Below, in pieces: positions 37,790-47,234 of a DNA stretch of 64,000 nt. The DNA lies in NCBI RefSeq assembly GCF_011684115.1, contig NZ_JAADJV010000001.1, positions 1,984,001 through 2,048,000 of the forward strand, given 5' to 3'. The DNA is from Rahnella aceris (lineage in GTDB: Bacteria; Pseudomonadota; Gammaproteobacteria; Enterobacterales; Enterobacteriaceae). How positions within the stretch are numbered: the stretch's first letter is position 1; every line of letters starts with the position of its first letter. The notes under the pieces are model-generated. The model had not been told where the DNA came from. It worked only from the letters and a program-made list of their open reading frames with translations, and did no database searches. The position numbers and the translations under genes were made by a program.

Positions 37790-38032
37790 ATGGGAAAATC
37801 GAGCATAAGAATTGGTAGCTACGAAATTGACGATGCGCATCTCTCAACGCCTGAAGCAAAAGGCGGCGATAAAGTGCACATCCCGTGCAAATCAGATCCT
37901 GATTTGTGTATGCAACTTGATGCCTGGGATGATCACACCAGTGTCCCGGCAGTGGTCGATGGTCGTCACTCTGTGTTGTACAAGGAGAAGTATGACGAAC
38001 AGAAAGATGAGTGGATAATGCGACTGGAGTGA
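37790..38032 (+). CDS. yebV: YebV, DUF1480 family small protein
   Basis: 80-residue protein matching E. coli YebV (78) through most of its length: SIRIGSYEIDDAHL, IPCKSDPDLCMQLDAWD, and HSVLYKEKYD...WIMRLE. Function unknown. It marks the right edge of the block that is collinear with E. coli (rsmF-yebV); beyond it an accessory region starts. Confidence 0.92.
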   Translation: MGKSSIRIGSYEIDDAHLSTPEAKGGDKVHIPCKSDPDLCMQLDAWDDHTSVPAVVDGRHSVLYKEKYDEQKDEWIMRLE

Positions 38033-38037
38033 TACAG

Positions 38038-38065
38038 CATGGCGAACGGGATGATGTTCGCCATG
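38038..38065. terminator. Hairpin between yebV and the C39-like gene
   Basis: A perfect 10-bp stem (CATGGCGAAC / GTTCGCCATG) with loop GGGATGAT lies six bases after the yebV stop and 10 bases from the end of the convergent C39-like gene. T-tracts are absent, so efficiency is unclear. Confidence 0.5.
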
Positions 38066-38075
38066 CCGCTTGCGT

Positions 38076-38726
38076 TCACTCAGCGTTTTCAACCAACGAA
38101 ATACCCCGTCCGGCAAAAAAGCGGGCGAAGACTTTCACCGGTAACGTGACATCCTGTTGTGTGGAAATATCATGACCGGAAGGATTATGAAAGGTCACAA
38201 ACTCCCTGTCGGCACGCGTCACCAGCACCAGATGCCCGCCTTTACGCGGCGGAACAGTCTCCGGAATACGAACCGACGGATGCACCGAGGCAATGAAGAA
38301 CCGGTGATCTACCATTTGTGCAGCAATATCCTCTGCAGCAATTCCCACTTTAACTACTGCGGTCATCCCCAACTCCTGGCGAACATACTCAACAAAAGGT
38401 GCATAAATCAACCCCTTAATGTTGTCGCCATCACGAACATACGCGCCATATGGCAGACTGCGCTGAGTCAGATTAAGAACAGGCACCACTTTTCCGGAAA
38501 CCGCCGCCAGCACCATTTTCAGGCAACACATCCCACAAACATGGTTTGCCCACTCAATAAATTCCTGCTGGGTTGATGCGCCAGACTGGGCCCATAGTTT
38601 GATATCACTCAGTTCGAGTTCACCGGCAATAATTCCGGCAGCACAGTCAGGGTCTTCCCACTGGCTGAAATAAGGTATTCCTGAAAGGGTTGCAAAAGCG
38701 CGTTGATTTACTGAATTCACTGACAT
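38076..38726 (-). CDS. Stand-alone C39-like (papain-fold) cysteine peptidase
   Basis: 216-residue protein without membrane segments or an obvious signal peptide. It carries the elements of a C39-like peptidase: Gln22 in IPYFSQWEDP, a cysteine cluster with candidate nucleophile Cys64 (ANHVCGMCCLKMVL), His165 (KGGHLVLVT) and Asn181 (FHNPSGHD). It differs from bacteriocin exporters in lacking the ABC parts. The substrate is unknown. A link with the double-glycine peptide 33 kb away is speculative. It is single-standing, convergent with yebV, with the ASCH gene upstream on the same strand. Confidence 0.7.
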   Translation of the reverse strand: MSVNSVNQRAFATLSGIPYFSQWEDPDCAAGIIAGELELSDIKLWAQSGASTQQEFIEWANHVCGMCCLKMVLAAVSGKVVPVLNLTQRSLPYGAYVRDGDNIKGLIYAPFVEYVRQELGMTAVVKVGIAAEDIAAQMVDHRFFIASVHPSVRIPETVPPRKGGHLVLVTRADREFVTFHNPSGHDISTQQDVTLPVKVFARFFAGRGISLVENAE

Positions 38727-38824
38727 GACATATTCCTGAACGGCAGATCGACAACATCAGGTTGATCATATCGCTGGCTGGCGAGATTTAAGGCCTGATT
38801 TTCCTTATCAGGCCCCTCAGATAT

Positions 38825-39217
38825 TTAGAACTTTTCTATCATCCGGAACTTCATCAGTAACAATGGCATAGTGGGTTCAAACATCTCGTACTCTTCGAAG
38901 AAACGCTGATGCTCAGCGCGCCAGTAAGCCAGCGTGCGGTCACCTTCACCTTCTTCCCAGGCATGTTGCTCTGTCACCTGATCAAAAGGAACTTGTTTCA
39001 CTTCGGTCAGTTGTACGGCACACACCGGATTATTGCGACCATCGACCACCACAAAGATTTCGCCAGGTTCTGGTTCCGGGTCATCATCCAGGTTTGAACA
39101 GGTGGCGGTTTTTGTGCCTGCAATAACACGTTTAGCCAGTTCGTCTGCTGACGACTCGGTATCACCAAACGACCAGCGCTCTGCATCCCTGTATTTAAGT
39201 GGGATCTGCGGAATCAT
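38825..39217 (-). CDS. ASCH-domain protein
   Basis: 130-residue cytosolic protein. The ASCH signature GxKxxT appears as AGTKTATCSNL, followed by the beta-barrel core GEIFVVVDGRNNPVCAVQLTEVKQVPF and the family's VTEQHAWEEGEGDRTLAYWR...F segment. ASCH domains bind RNA or modified nucleosides, and some hydrolyse N4-acetylcytidine; activity here is not proven. It is separated by 98 bases from the C39-like gene. Confidence 0.85.
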   Translation of the reverse strand: MIPQIPLKYRDAERWSFGDTESSADELAKRVIAGTKTATCSNLDDDPEPEPGEIFVVVDGRNNPVCAVQLTEVKQVPFDQVTEQHAWEEGEGDRTLAYWRAEHQRFFEEYEMFEPTMPLLLMKFRMIEKF

Positions 39218-39274
39218 AATTTATCCTTTCAATTGAGATAGTTCACTACTATGACAGTTAAACATTAGCACAAA

Positions 39275-39296
39275 AAAACCCGCCGTAGCGGGTTTT
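39275..39296 (-). terminator. Terminator of the WG-repeat operon
   Basis: Stem AAAACCCGC / GCGGGTTTT with loop CGTA and a minus-strand T-tract, 19 bases after the end of the downstream WG-repeat gene. Confidence 0.92.
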
Positions 39297-39314
39297 AAAA
39301 GCCAGAAATGCGTT

Positions 39315-42155
39315 CTACGGTTTGCAGTTATCCGGCATCGCTACCGGCCACTGTCTTGCGCTGCCAGCGCCGTATAAAACGGCAATGCCGCATTCCTTAT
39401 CGATCCTTGCAAGCGGTTTACCCGTTTTATCAATCATCATTGACATCGCAGGCGTTGAAACGACGGCAACGCCGCTGTCAAACGGTGAGACGGCACTGAA
39501 TAGCGGTGCAATGGCAAAGTTACCCTGTACATCGACAAACCCGTAATTATTGTTCGTTTTGGCGAATGCCAGGCCATCCACAGGCAAACCTAAGTCGGCA
39601 TAAGCAATGCCCTCAGCTTGTTTACCCTGGCCGTTTATCCAGGTTTTCATGCCGTCTGCGCGTGTCAGTACAGCATGATCATTCACCATCAGGCTGGCAT
39701 TCCCCTGTACCGTCAGTACTAATTTACCGGTGTTGTCGACATAACGGGTCGCTGGCGTACCATCCTGCGGGTCGTTAGAGACAGACCACGTGCTGGCTGA
39801 CGGCATTGTCCACCTGCCCTCAGGCATAGCCGCAACCCGCACACCTTTATCATCGATCAGCTCATACCCTGCCGGCGTCGAACGCAAAGCACGGCCCTGC
39901 ACAAAAGCAGAACTTTGGGCTTCCGCTACGGGCTGAATTTGCCATTCTCCTTGCGCAGAAAGATAACCTTCCTGCGGCTTACGGGATAATTTTACCCAAT
40001 CGCCCAGCGCGCTGATACGGGTTTGCTGTTCGTGCAGTTCAATGTTGCCTTGGGGATCCAAAAGCCAGGACTGCCCTGCGGCAGAGGTGGCAAGAATGCG
40101 TCCATCACTGAACTGAGTGACTGATAACCCCGCCGTTGGTGCGACTCTCGCTTTCGCATCATTGCCAATGATTTCAGCAATCACACTGGATTCGGCTTGG
40201 TCAGGAGCGGCCGGTTGCGTCAGCAGCCAGAGCGCAGAATTGATACGTTTTGCTTTAGCATACTTCGCTTCAACAATGATTTTACCCTGACCGTCCACAA
40301 TGCCCCATAAGCCTCCCGGCGCTCTGAACGCCGCCAGACCATCGGCGTAGTCACCCAAATCCTGATAAGAGGGCTGAACAACCGTTTTCTGTGTGTTGAC
40401 ATCAAAGATGCCCCACAGCGCGCCTTCGGCAGCGGTTTCGCGAAAACGGAACCAGCCGTTACCCACAGACTCAATCTCGAATACGTTGGGCAAATCATAA
40501 TGCTTACCCGCGTGATCCAGTGCGGTCAGCTTGCCGTCCAGATAATCAAGCGCGTAGCCATGAACAAAGGGCGAAATATTGTCTTCGGTCAGCGGGATAA
40601 CAATTTTCCCCTGAGCATCGACAACACCGGTTCCCTCAGCCGTTCTGACAATAAACTGTTCGATATTACCGTCTGCGTCAGCAGATTGAATATCCTGCCA
40701 TTTGCTGTCGAGCTGAAGTGAACCGTCCGGGCGCAGGAAACCGGCACCGTTTTTACCGCTTCCGGATTCAGGACGAATCAGTGCGAGTGGCGATTGTGCA
40801 GAAGTAACATCATTTCTGACATAGAGAGGTTCAATCCGGCTGCCATCAAGGGCGCTGCTATTCTTCTGATTCAGTAACGCCTTTCCTGATGCATCAACAA
40901 TATTGACGACATCACCCTGGTCGTTGCGCAGCCATAAACGGTGGTTGATCACTTCTGCGCTGTTGATTTGCGCCAGCCAGCCCACATTCTGTGAGCCTCC
41001 GATGATGCCGCCAGAAGGTGCAACAATCGCGTTGACCTTTTTCGGGTCACCTTTGGTAGTGATCAGGTATTCACCCGTACTGTGCTCCCAGGGCTCACTG
41101 CCCGCAGGCAACAAAAGAGGTTGTTTACGTCCCGGTACATACAATGTAAGAGCGTCTTTGGTGACGGGATTCAACACGTAATCACCGGAGACACGTAGCG
41201 AAGAGGCCTCGGCTTCGCTAAAGGTGGCGATAACCACTGCGGAATTATCAAGTAATTTGATCCCTTCAGGGGTTTTTGCCAGCCAGAAAGCGCCAGTTTC
41301 TTCACTGACCGACAAGTACTTCTGTTCGTCCGGCACACCGTCGGTGCGAATTAAGGTAATTCCTTCCGCATTTTTCGCCAGGGCAACAGAAGAGTTTTGC
41401 GGATCAAGGGTGATTGCGGTGTATTGCGGCAGAACGCGCCAGGTAAGATTGCCATCAATGATGCCGTAACCTTTGCTGGCATCAAAAGCGATAAAGAGAT
41501 CTTTCGGGCCAAACGGTTCAACCACTTCCATTTTGTCGGTAGCCACATGACGGACACCATCAGGGGAAAGCAGAACGCTGTTAAACGTCAGACTCAGGCG
41601 GGCCGGAATGCCGTCACTCAGAGTGGCGTCATCCACTAATTCATCCAGCGCTTTACCGACCTGGGCACCTTTGTGGTCAATAATTTGTGGTTTACCTCCC
41701 GCCGTCACCACGGCCAACCCGGATTCGGTAAAGGGCTGGACGCGATCAAAGGCCGGCGGAATCATCCAGTTTCCTGTCAGATCGATGAATCCCCACTTGC
41801 CCTGTTGCATGGCAGCGGCGGCACCAAAATGATAGTCACCGACTTTTTCAAAAACAGGTTTAATGACCAGTTGCCCCTGATTGTCTAAAAAGCCCCAACG
41901 CTCGCCATTTGCATCTGCAGCAGGCAAAAGCACTGCTGCACGGCCTTCATGGACATCACGGATACATAAATTCTGAACCACAGGCAATGCATTATGCCTT
42001 TGTGCATCCGCCCGCGCCGCAGATAACGGCGCAAAGCAACTGTCGGGCTCTGCCGCGATTGCAGCGGATGTCAGCGTCAATAAGGCCAGTGTACTGCTGG
42101 TATTCAGAGCACAACGGAGTGCATTTCTTAGCCTTGAAGGTTTGCTGACAATCAT
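39315..42155 (-). CDS. Large exported WG-repeat protein (second of a tandem pair)
   Basis: 946 residues with a Sec signal peptide ending near AIA-AEP. WG-type repeats (WGFLDNQGQLVIKPVFEKVG, KWGFIDLTGNWMIPPAFDRV, LWGIVDGQGKIIVEAKYAKA, NNYGFVDVQGNFAIAPLFSA) run along the chain and are more degenerate in the middle. Mature cysteines are confined to the two ends (Cys40, Cys64 and Cys922, Cys944). This suggests disulfides that could close or cap the repeat solenoid. The function of such proteins is unknown; periplasmic or surface location is inferred. Its start codon overlaps the stop of the upstream paralogue by one base (TAATG). Confidence 0.85.
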   Translation of the reverse strand: MIVSKPSRLRNALRCALNTSSTLALLTLTSAAIAAEPDSCFAPLSAARADAQRHNALPVVQNLCIRDVHEGRAAVLLPAADANGERWGFLDNQGQLVIKPVFEKVGDYHFGAAAAMQQGKWGFIDLTGNWMIPPAFDRVQPFTESGLAVVTAGGKPQIIDHKGAQVGKALDELVDDATLSDGIPARLSLTFNSVLLSPDGVRHVATDKMEVVEPFGPKDLFIAFDASKGYGIIDGNLTWRVLPQYTAITLDPQNSSVALAKNAEGITLIRTDGVPDEQKYLSVSEETGAFWLAKTPEGIKLLDNSAVVIATFSEAEASSLRVSGDYVLNPVTKDALTLYVPGRKQPLLLPAGSEPWEHSTGEYLITTKGDPKKVNAIVAPSGGIIGGSQNVGWLAQINSAEVINHRLWLRNDQGDVVNIVDASGKALLNQKNSSALDGSRIEPLYVRNDVTSAQSPLALIRPESGSGKNGAGFLRPDGSLQLDSKWQDIQSADADGNIEQFIVRTAEGTGVVDAQGKIVIPLTEDNISPFVHGYALDYLDGKLTALDHAGKHYDLPNVFEIESVGNGWFRFRETAAEGALWGIFDVNTQKTVVQPSYQDLGDYADGLAAFRAPGGLWGIVDGQGKIIVEAKYAKAKRINSALWLLTQPAAPDQAESSVIAEIIGNDAKARVAPTAGLSVTQFSDGRILATSAAGQSWLLDPQGNIELHEQQTRISALGDWVKLSRKPQEGYLSAQGEWQIQPVAEAQSSAFVQGRALRSTPAGYELIDDKGVRVAAMPEGRWTMPSASTWSVSNDPQDGTPATRYVDNTGKLVLTVQGNASLMVNDHAVLTRADGMKTWINGQGKQAEGIAYADLGLPVDGLAFAKTNNNYGFVDVQGNFAIAPLFSAVSPFDSGVAVVSTPAMSMMIDKTGKPLARIDKECGIAVLYGAGSARQWPVAMPDNCKP

Positions 42156-44917
42156 TAATTACCTCCGGTACCGCATGCAGGAGCCTTGGCTGGCCAGAGA
42201 TAAGCCCCCTTAGCATCCACAATGACACGCTGATTACAGCGCACCTGAATTTTCGCCTGAACAGCGCCATCACCGTTTAGCAAACTGACCACACCTTTAC
42301 CCCCTGCCCAGGCATGTTTCTCGCTGAAATCATTTGCCCAATCGAACTTAGGCAAAATAGCGAAACGCCCTGTGGTATTGATGTAACCTAGCAAATTGCC
42401 ATAGGTCGATTTCTTCATGGCGGTAGCAAAATTATTGCTCATTGCACCAACCTGATCAAAGTAAGAACCGATCAGTTTCTTGCCTTGCTGATCAACAAAA
42501 CCATACAGGCCCTTGCTATCACGCAGAGGGATGACGCCAGAATTGGCTTTATCCGCCTGCAGGCTGTCGAGTCCGGCGAAGCGCTGAATCTCATTGCCGT
42601 CGTTGTCATACAACACAGTTTCGCCTGTAAGATCGTCATTCATGACCAACCGCGCCATCGAGTTCAATGCCTGGGCCTGTTCAAAACCGTCTAACGGAAC
42701 CGCGCCATGATCATTAATCAATGTGACGCGGCCATCACTGACCGCGCGGCTCAGATTAAGAGGCGGGATGAAATTGAATTCAGCGGTATAAAGTGGTGGG
42801 ACTTGCCAGTCGCCCTGACTGTTAATCGCCCCAAAATGAGGGGAAAAACTGAGCATAACCCAGTCGCCATCAACAGAACTTGAAGATGCAGTAATTGCCT
42901 TGCTGACAGGGAAACGCCCTGCGCTGTCGAGCAATGCAACACCACCTTCGGAAGGTTGAACCAGCCAGTGGTTGCGGCCCACAGGCTGCGGCCTTGAGAG
43001 CAAATCTGTGGCTAAAGCCTGACCGTTTTCAGCGCTGTAGAGGCTGTAATGGCTGGCAAGCGCACCACGCTCACCGGGCTGATCGTTATCAGAAAGCGTA
43101 AAAGCACCTTGCCCGATATACTGGAATTTACCGCTACGGCCCGCATCAGGCTCAATCGCCCAACTGCCGTCGGTTCTGATCACGCCCCAGCCCGTATCTG
43201 TCTGCGCCAGGGCATAACCGTCATTGAAGGAATCAATCTGAATAAACTGAGGTGCAGCTTTATTGCTTTTACTCGCAATGTCCCATAAGCCCCAGCGTTG
43301 GGCATCTTTTTCGCCCCCGGTATAAAACAGCAGTCCGGATGACAAACGCTGAGCGCTTTGCTGAATATTTGCCGGAACGTCTATCGCGTTACCGCTGCGA
43401 TCAATAAGGTGCTTAACGTCTGTATTGCCATTGTTGTCAGTGGCCCAGGTATAGTCGCCGTTAAACGGGGTGATTTGCGTAAAGACTGGCTGGATAACCC
43501 ATTTCCCTGCGGCATCGATCGCGCCAACTTTTTTGTTTTCAGTATGGATGATCAACGGAGCCTGAGAAGCCTCTCCTTCAATCGATGCCCACTGAGGATC
43601 GGAAAGCACATTCCCCTGGGAGGTGAGGATTGCCGGAGGTTTTGTCGCATCAACAGGCGTCAGAACTGCCCATGGCAGGCTTTGTGCCGTATCTGTGGTT
43701 GCTTGCGCCAAAGCATTGATGTCATCGGTCATCGGCGTCGTGGCCAATGGTCTTAACTGATAGTCTTTCAGCGCTGTCAGCGTGGCGTCATTAAGAAGCG
43801 CTACGCCGTTATTGTCATAGATCTGCGCGACCTGAGGCGTTTTCCCCTCAGTTTGCATCACCCAAAGACGGTTGCCCTGTTGCAGAACTTGCGGCTTATT
43901 CACTTTCAGCGAAGCAACCTGATTATCAGCACCGATAATCACAATGCCTTTACTGCCCGTTCCCAGCGTAGCTTTACCCCAGTCGAGGATGTTTTCAGAT
44001 TGATCTGCAGGAATATCCTGCACTTTTTCCAGCTTATTGTTGAGCAACTGTTTGCTGCTATCCGCAGCTGTAACCAGCCAGCTACCTGAAGCCAGCGGAC
44101 GTACAGATTTATATTGCTCTTTATTTAACGAAACACCCTGCCGGTCAACGAACATCCAGACGTTTTTGGTTTTCACCGCAACGACATCACCACTAAATTG
44201 CGGCTCGTCGCGGGTTTTCAGGATCATCGGGTCAATCGCCCAGTCACCATTTTCATCGAGATATCCCCAGTAACCGTCTTGCGCAGAATCACGCTTTTTA
44301 GCTGGAATCAGCCCGGACTGAGGCAAATCCAGTGCAATGACATCATCAGGCAGAGAAAGGGAACGATTTGTGGAGGCATTCCACAAGGCAGGCGAAACTT
44401 GCGTTTGCACACTTGCCAATGCCTGACCGCGCACAAATCCCTGGCTGTCGAGAGAAACGGCAAACGGCAGCGTTTTTATCACTGCACCTTTGCGATCAAT
44501 CAGTACCAGACGGTTATCGGTCACGACCAGCGCGGTGCCTTGTGCATTGAAATCGGTTGCCCGCGTAAATTTAGGTTCAATAACCCAGTGGCCTTTCTTA
44601 TCGATATAGCCGAATTTATCGCCTTTTTTCGCAGCAGCCAGGTCGTTCACAAAACCCCGGGCTTCACTGAAATCAGGCTTGATCACCATATGCCCGGTGG
44701 TATCCACGTACCCCCACAACGGTTCGCGGGATAACCCGACCTGCACAGGGGAAAGCCCTTGCTGGAAAGGCAACTGGCAATCCTTGGCCGTTTTTGCATT
44801 GCTACACGCCCGTAACAGTGCGTCATCCGCATGTACCGGCAGGCTAAAAAAAGCATTCAGAACCAGGGATAACGCACTGAAGTTTCTGACATATTTGAAT
44901 TTTTCGGAGCAATTCAT
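42155..44917 (-). CDS. Large exported WG-repeat protein (first of a tandem pair)
   Basis: 920 residues with a signal peptide ending near VHA-DDA. WG repeats are clear at the N-terminus (LWGYVDTTGHMVIKPDFSEA, KFGYIDKKGHWVIEPKFTRA), in the middle (RWGLWDIASKSNKAAPQFIQ) and at the C-terminus (LYGFVDQQGKKLIGSYFDQV, LLGYINTTGRFAILPKFDWA). Cysteines lie at 38, 47, 894 and 915, the same end-only layout as in its neighbour, so the pair probably arose by duplication and then diverged strongly. First gene of a two-gene operon closed by the terminator at 39275. Function unknown. Confidence 0.85.
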   Translation of the reverse strand: MNCSEKFKYVRNFSALSLVLNAFFSLPVHADDALLRACSNAKTAKDCQLPFQQGLSPVQVGLSREPLWGYVDTTGHMVIKPDFSEARGFVNDLAAAKKGDKFGYIDKKGHWVIEPKFTRATDFNAQGTALVVTDNRLVLIDRKGAVIKTLPFAVSLDSQGFVRGQALASVQTQVSPALWNASTNRSLSLPDDVIALDLPQSGLIPAKKRDSAQDGYWGYLDENGDWAIDPMILKTRDEPQFSGDVVAVKTKNVWMFVDRQGVSLNKEQYKSVRPLASGSWLVTAADSSKQLLNNKLEKVQDIPADQSENILDWGKATLGTGSKGIVIIGADNQVASLKVNKPQVLQQGNRLWVMQTEGKTPQVAQIYDNNGVALLNDATLTALKDYQLRPLATTPMTDDINALAQATTDTAQSLPWAVLTPVDATKPPAILTSQGNVLSDPQWASIEGEASQAPLIIHTENKKVGAIDAAGKWVIQPVFTQITPFNGDYTWATDNNGNTDVKHLIDRSGNAIDVPANIQQSAQRLSSGLLFYTGGEKDAQRWGLWDIASKSNKAAPQFIQIDSFNDGYALAQTDTGWGVIRTDGSWAIEPDAGRSGKFQYIGQGAFTLSDNDQPGERGALASHYSLYSAENGQALATDLLSRPQPVGRNHWLVQPSEGGVALLDSAGRFPVSKAITASSSSVDGDWVMLSFSPHFGAINSQGDWQVPPLYTAEFNFIPPLNLSRAVSDGRVTLINDHGAVPLDGFEQAQALNSMARLVMNDDLTGETVLYDNDGNEIQRFAGLDSLQADKANSGVIPLRDSKGLYGFVDQQGKKLIGSYFDQVGAMSNNFATAMKKSTYGNLLGYINTTGRFAILPKFDWANDFSEKHAWAGGKGVVSLLNGDGAVQAKIQVRCNQRVIVDAKGAYLWPAKAPACGTGGN

Positions 44918-45433
44918 CCGATGCCCTTATAACTGGATAAAATTAGAAAGTGTAGCGCCCGCATTTTTTTCATCACCCGCAGAATGGGCGCGTGAGACGG
45001 TAAAAAAACCGATAATAATCAATTTAAAGCGAGCGCACATGCCATACGCCTATAGGGTGTCAGCTTGTGAAAGAAAAAGCAGCTATTTTATTACTCTGTA
45101 ACGAATGAATACATATTATCAATTCCCGGAAAGAGACGCCTTGTGTGTTACCGCTCACCTGCATTACTCACCCGCCGATAACCTGACAGCAACATTCCAA
45201 CCTCCTTACTAGAAATTAGATCATTTTCATTTACATGTGTTTGAGTGGCTAACAATTAATCTTCGGAAGATTATTACAACTCTTGATTAAGGTCATTATT
45301 TCCCCCTCTTTTGTCTGGTTTTATAGATTCCAGAGCGTTGTGTGACCAATATCACTCCCGGTCCGGGTGGCGTCAAACCTGGCAGTGTTCGGTTACAGCG
45401 TATTTCAGGTGTTTTATCTTATTGGGGGAAGTC
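44918..45433. other. Divergent intergenic region between WG operon and DUF1883 gene
   Basis: 516 bases with no credible gene. Besides the CRP-type site described separately, TTGATTAAGGTCAT (45281-45294) matches an FNR half-site pair at 8 of 10 fixed positions. The rest is AT-rich promoter-like DNA. Confidence 0.45.
45341..45356. promoter_or_regulatory. CRP-type site upstream of the DUF1883-like gene
   Basis: TGTGACCAATATCACT matches the CRP consensus TGTGAnnnnnnTCACA at nine of ten fixed positions. Its centre lies about 85 bases before the start codon at 45434, which fits a class I activator position if transcription starts near 45410. Confidence 0.6.
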
Positions 45434-45691
45434 ATGCCTATCGTTCGAGCCAGATTGAGTCTGTTTGGTGGCGACACCGTCGTCATACGTTGTTCAGAAA
45501 AATGTCACATTCATCTGATGTGTGAAAATGATGTTGAGCGAAAAGGACGTCACTCAGGTTTCGGCGATATTTTGACGGTTAATGATCAAAATACGGCTTA
45601 TGTGGGGATCCCTTATAAAGGTATCTGGAATGTTCTTATCGATTCCCAGTGTGACTCACTGGAGCACTCAATAAGTTATATGCCCGCCTGA
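45434..45691 (+). CDS. DUF1883-like small protein
   Basis: 85-residue protein without a signal peptide or membrane segment. The pattern RARLSLFGGDTVVIRCSEKCHIHLM followed by AYVGIPYKGIWNVLID matches the DUF1883 family layout (a small beta-rich domain). Function unknown. The start at 45434 is supported by GGGGGAAG; an upstream in-frame extension from 45311 lacks a ribosome site and would contain the promoter region. It is a single gene behind a CRP-type site. Confidence 0.7.
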   Translation: MPIVRARLSLFGGDTVVIRCSEKCHIHLMCENDVERKGRHSGFGDILTVNDQNTAYVGIPYKGIWNVLIDSQCDSLEHSISYMPA

Positions 45692-46055
45692 AACCCGCCA
45701 TTACCTCCTCGATTCTGCTGCTTTATCTGAGACCTTTATCAGGCGGATGGAAAACCATTTGCCTGATATTTCATGAATTACCAGTCAGCCCGGTCTGCAT
45801 CACAACGTTACAGTTAACCGCTGACACCATCCAGCAGCAAAATGTTGAATTGCGTAACGTCGCGGAAAAAACTTTAGTCTGTCACATCAATTACATACCG
45901 TTATTGAATTGAACATTCCATAATTTTCAAAAGTCCTTTTTTTGCCTGATTTATGTATTGCCAGTCCGGATTTCACATTGCATTCTGTCAAAGGTAATGA
46001 CATGGCACCGGTCATATTGGCCGGATTTCTTTCAGGCAAAAAACAGATCCTTATA
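45692..46055. other. Spacer between DUF1883-like and amidohydrolase genes
   Basis: 364 bases in which I see no complete gene, RNA or clear operator. The last 55 bases could be coding if translation of the amidohydrolase starts at 46002, where AAAGG precedes an in-frame ATG. Confidence 0.35.
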
Positions 46056-47234
46056 ATGAATAATAAATCACTTTGCACCATCGCTGACGTAGCGGATCTC
46101 GTTCCGCAATTGCGCCAGGTTCGCCAACACCTGCACCAACACCCTGAACTTTCCAATGAAGAATCTGCAACCGCAGCACTGGTCGCTGAAAAACTCGAAT
46201 CTCTAGGCTATCAGGTGACCACCGCCGTGGGCGGATACGGCGTCGTCGGCTCAATGAAGCATGGAAACGGGTCACGTAGCATTGGCATCCGCGCAGATAT
46301 GGATGCCCTGCCCATCACCGAACGAACAGACTTGAGCTACTCCAGCCAGTTTCCTGGAAAAATGCATGCCTGCGGCCACGACGGCCATACGACGATGTTG
46401 CTGGGTGCCGCTGAACAGCTTGCACGCAGCAAAAACTTTTCCGGCACCTTGCATCTTATTTTCCAGCCCGCTGAAGAAATTGGGTTTAACAGCGGTGCGG
46501 AGCGCATGCTGGCCGAACAGTTGTTTGAACGATTCCCCTGTGATGCCGTCTACGGGCTGCATAATCATCCCGGCTATCCGGTCGGCAAAATGATGTTCCG
46601 TTCTGGCCCGTTTATGGCAGCCTGCGACACGGTCAACATCACTATTCATGGTAAAGGCGGACATGCAGCCCGCCCGCATATGACCGTAGATCCTATACTG
46701 GTTGCCAGCAGTCTGGTCATCGCCCTGCAGTCTGTTATTTCGCGCAATATCGACCCTAATGACACAGCGGTTGTCACCATCGGTTCATTACATTCAGGGC
46801 ATGCGGCGAATGTCATCCCTGAAACTGCACGCCTTGAAATGAGTGTTCGCTCCTTCGATCCCGAAGTCCGCAAAACGCTTGAGCAACGTATCCGAACTCT
46901 GGCAGAGAATCACGCTGCCGGTTACGGTGCCCGCGCTGAAATTGAATATGTTCCCGGATATCCGGTACTGGTGAATCACGATCAGGAAACGGCATTTGCT
47001 GTGGAAGTGGCAAAAGAACTGCTGGGTGAAGAAAACGTGGTCGATAATCTTCCGCCTATTTCTGGCAGTGAAGACTTTGCGTATTTCCTGCAGCAGAAGC
47101 CCGGCTGCTTCCTGCGTCTGGGCAACGGAGACAGCGCGGTGCTGCATAATCCGGCCTACAACTTTAATGATGAAAGCCTGAGCTTTGGCACCGCCTACTG
47201 GACGCGTCTGGTGGAGCGCTATTTAGTCGATTAA
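46056..47234 (+). CDS. M20D-family amidohydrolase (hippurate/IAA-amino acid hydrolase type)
   Basis: Cytosolic metal-dependent amidohydrolase of 392 residues. Metal-site motifs are HACGHDGHTTMLLG, QPAEEIGFNSGA and GLHNHPGYPVGK, and the C-terminal His is in VLHNPAYNFND. The lid/dimer domain starts GKGGHAARPHMTVDPI. Such enzymes cleave N-acyl amino acids (hippurate, indole-acetyl-amino acids, N-acetyl-cysteine); the substrate here is unknown. The start is uncertain: 46056 gives the usual family N-terminus, while an ATG at 46002 has the better Shine-Dalgarno (AAAGG). It converges with the extensin-like gene, overlapping it by four bases. Confidence 0.88.
   Translation: MNNKSLCTIADVADLVPQLRQVRQHLHQHPELSNEESATAALVAEKLESLGYQVTTAVGGYGVVGSMKHGNGSRSIGIRADMDALPITERTDLSYSSQFPGKMHACGHDGHTTMLLGAAEQLARSKNFSGTLHLIFQPAEEIGFNSGAERMLAEQLFERFPCDAVYGLHNHPGYPVGKMMFRSGPFMAACDTVNITIHGKGGHAARPHMTVDPILVASSLVIALQSVISRNIDPNDTAVVTIGSLHSGHAANVIPETARLEMSVRSFDPEVRKTLEQRIRTLAENHAAGYGARAEIEYVPGYPVLVNHDQETAFAVEVAKELLGEENVVDNLPPISGSEDFAYFLQQKPGCFLRLGNGDSAVLHNPAYNFNDESLSFGTAYWTRLVERYLVD

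Noticed and set aside
38076..38726. C39-like peptidase as maturation enzyme of the microcin
   Set aside because: The exporter already has an intact C39 domain and the stand-alone gene is 33 kb away, so no sequence evidence links them.
38040..38830. Left attachment-site copy of the SdsR terminator sequence matching the integrase remnant
   Set aside because: I looked for a second copy of GACCGAATACG or its complement near yebV and saw none by eye; a computed repeat search would decide.
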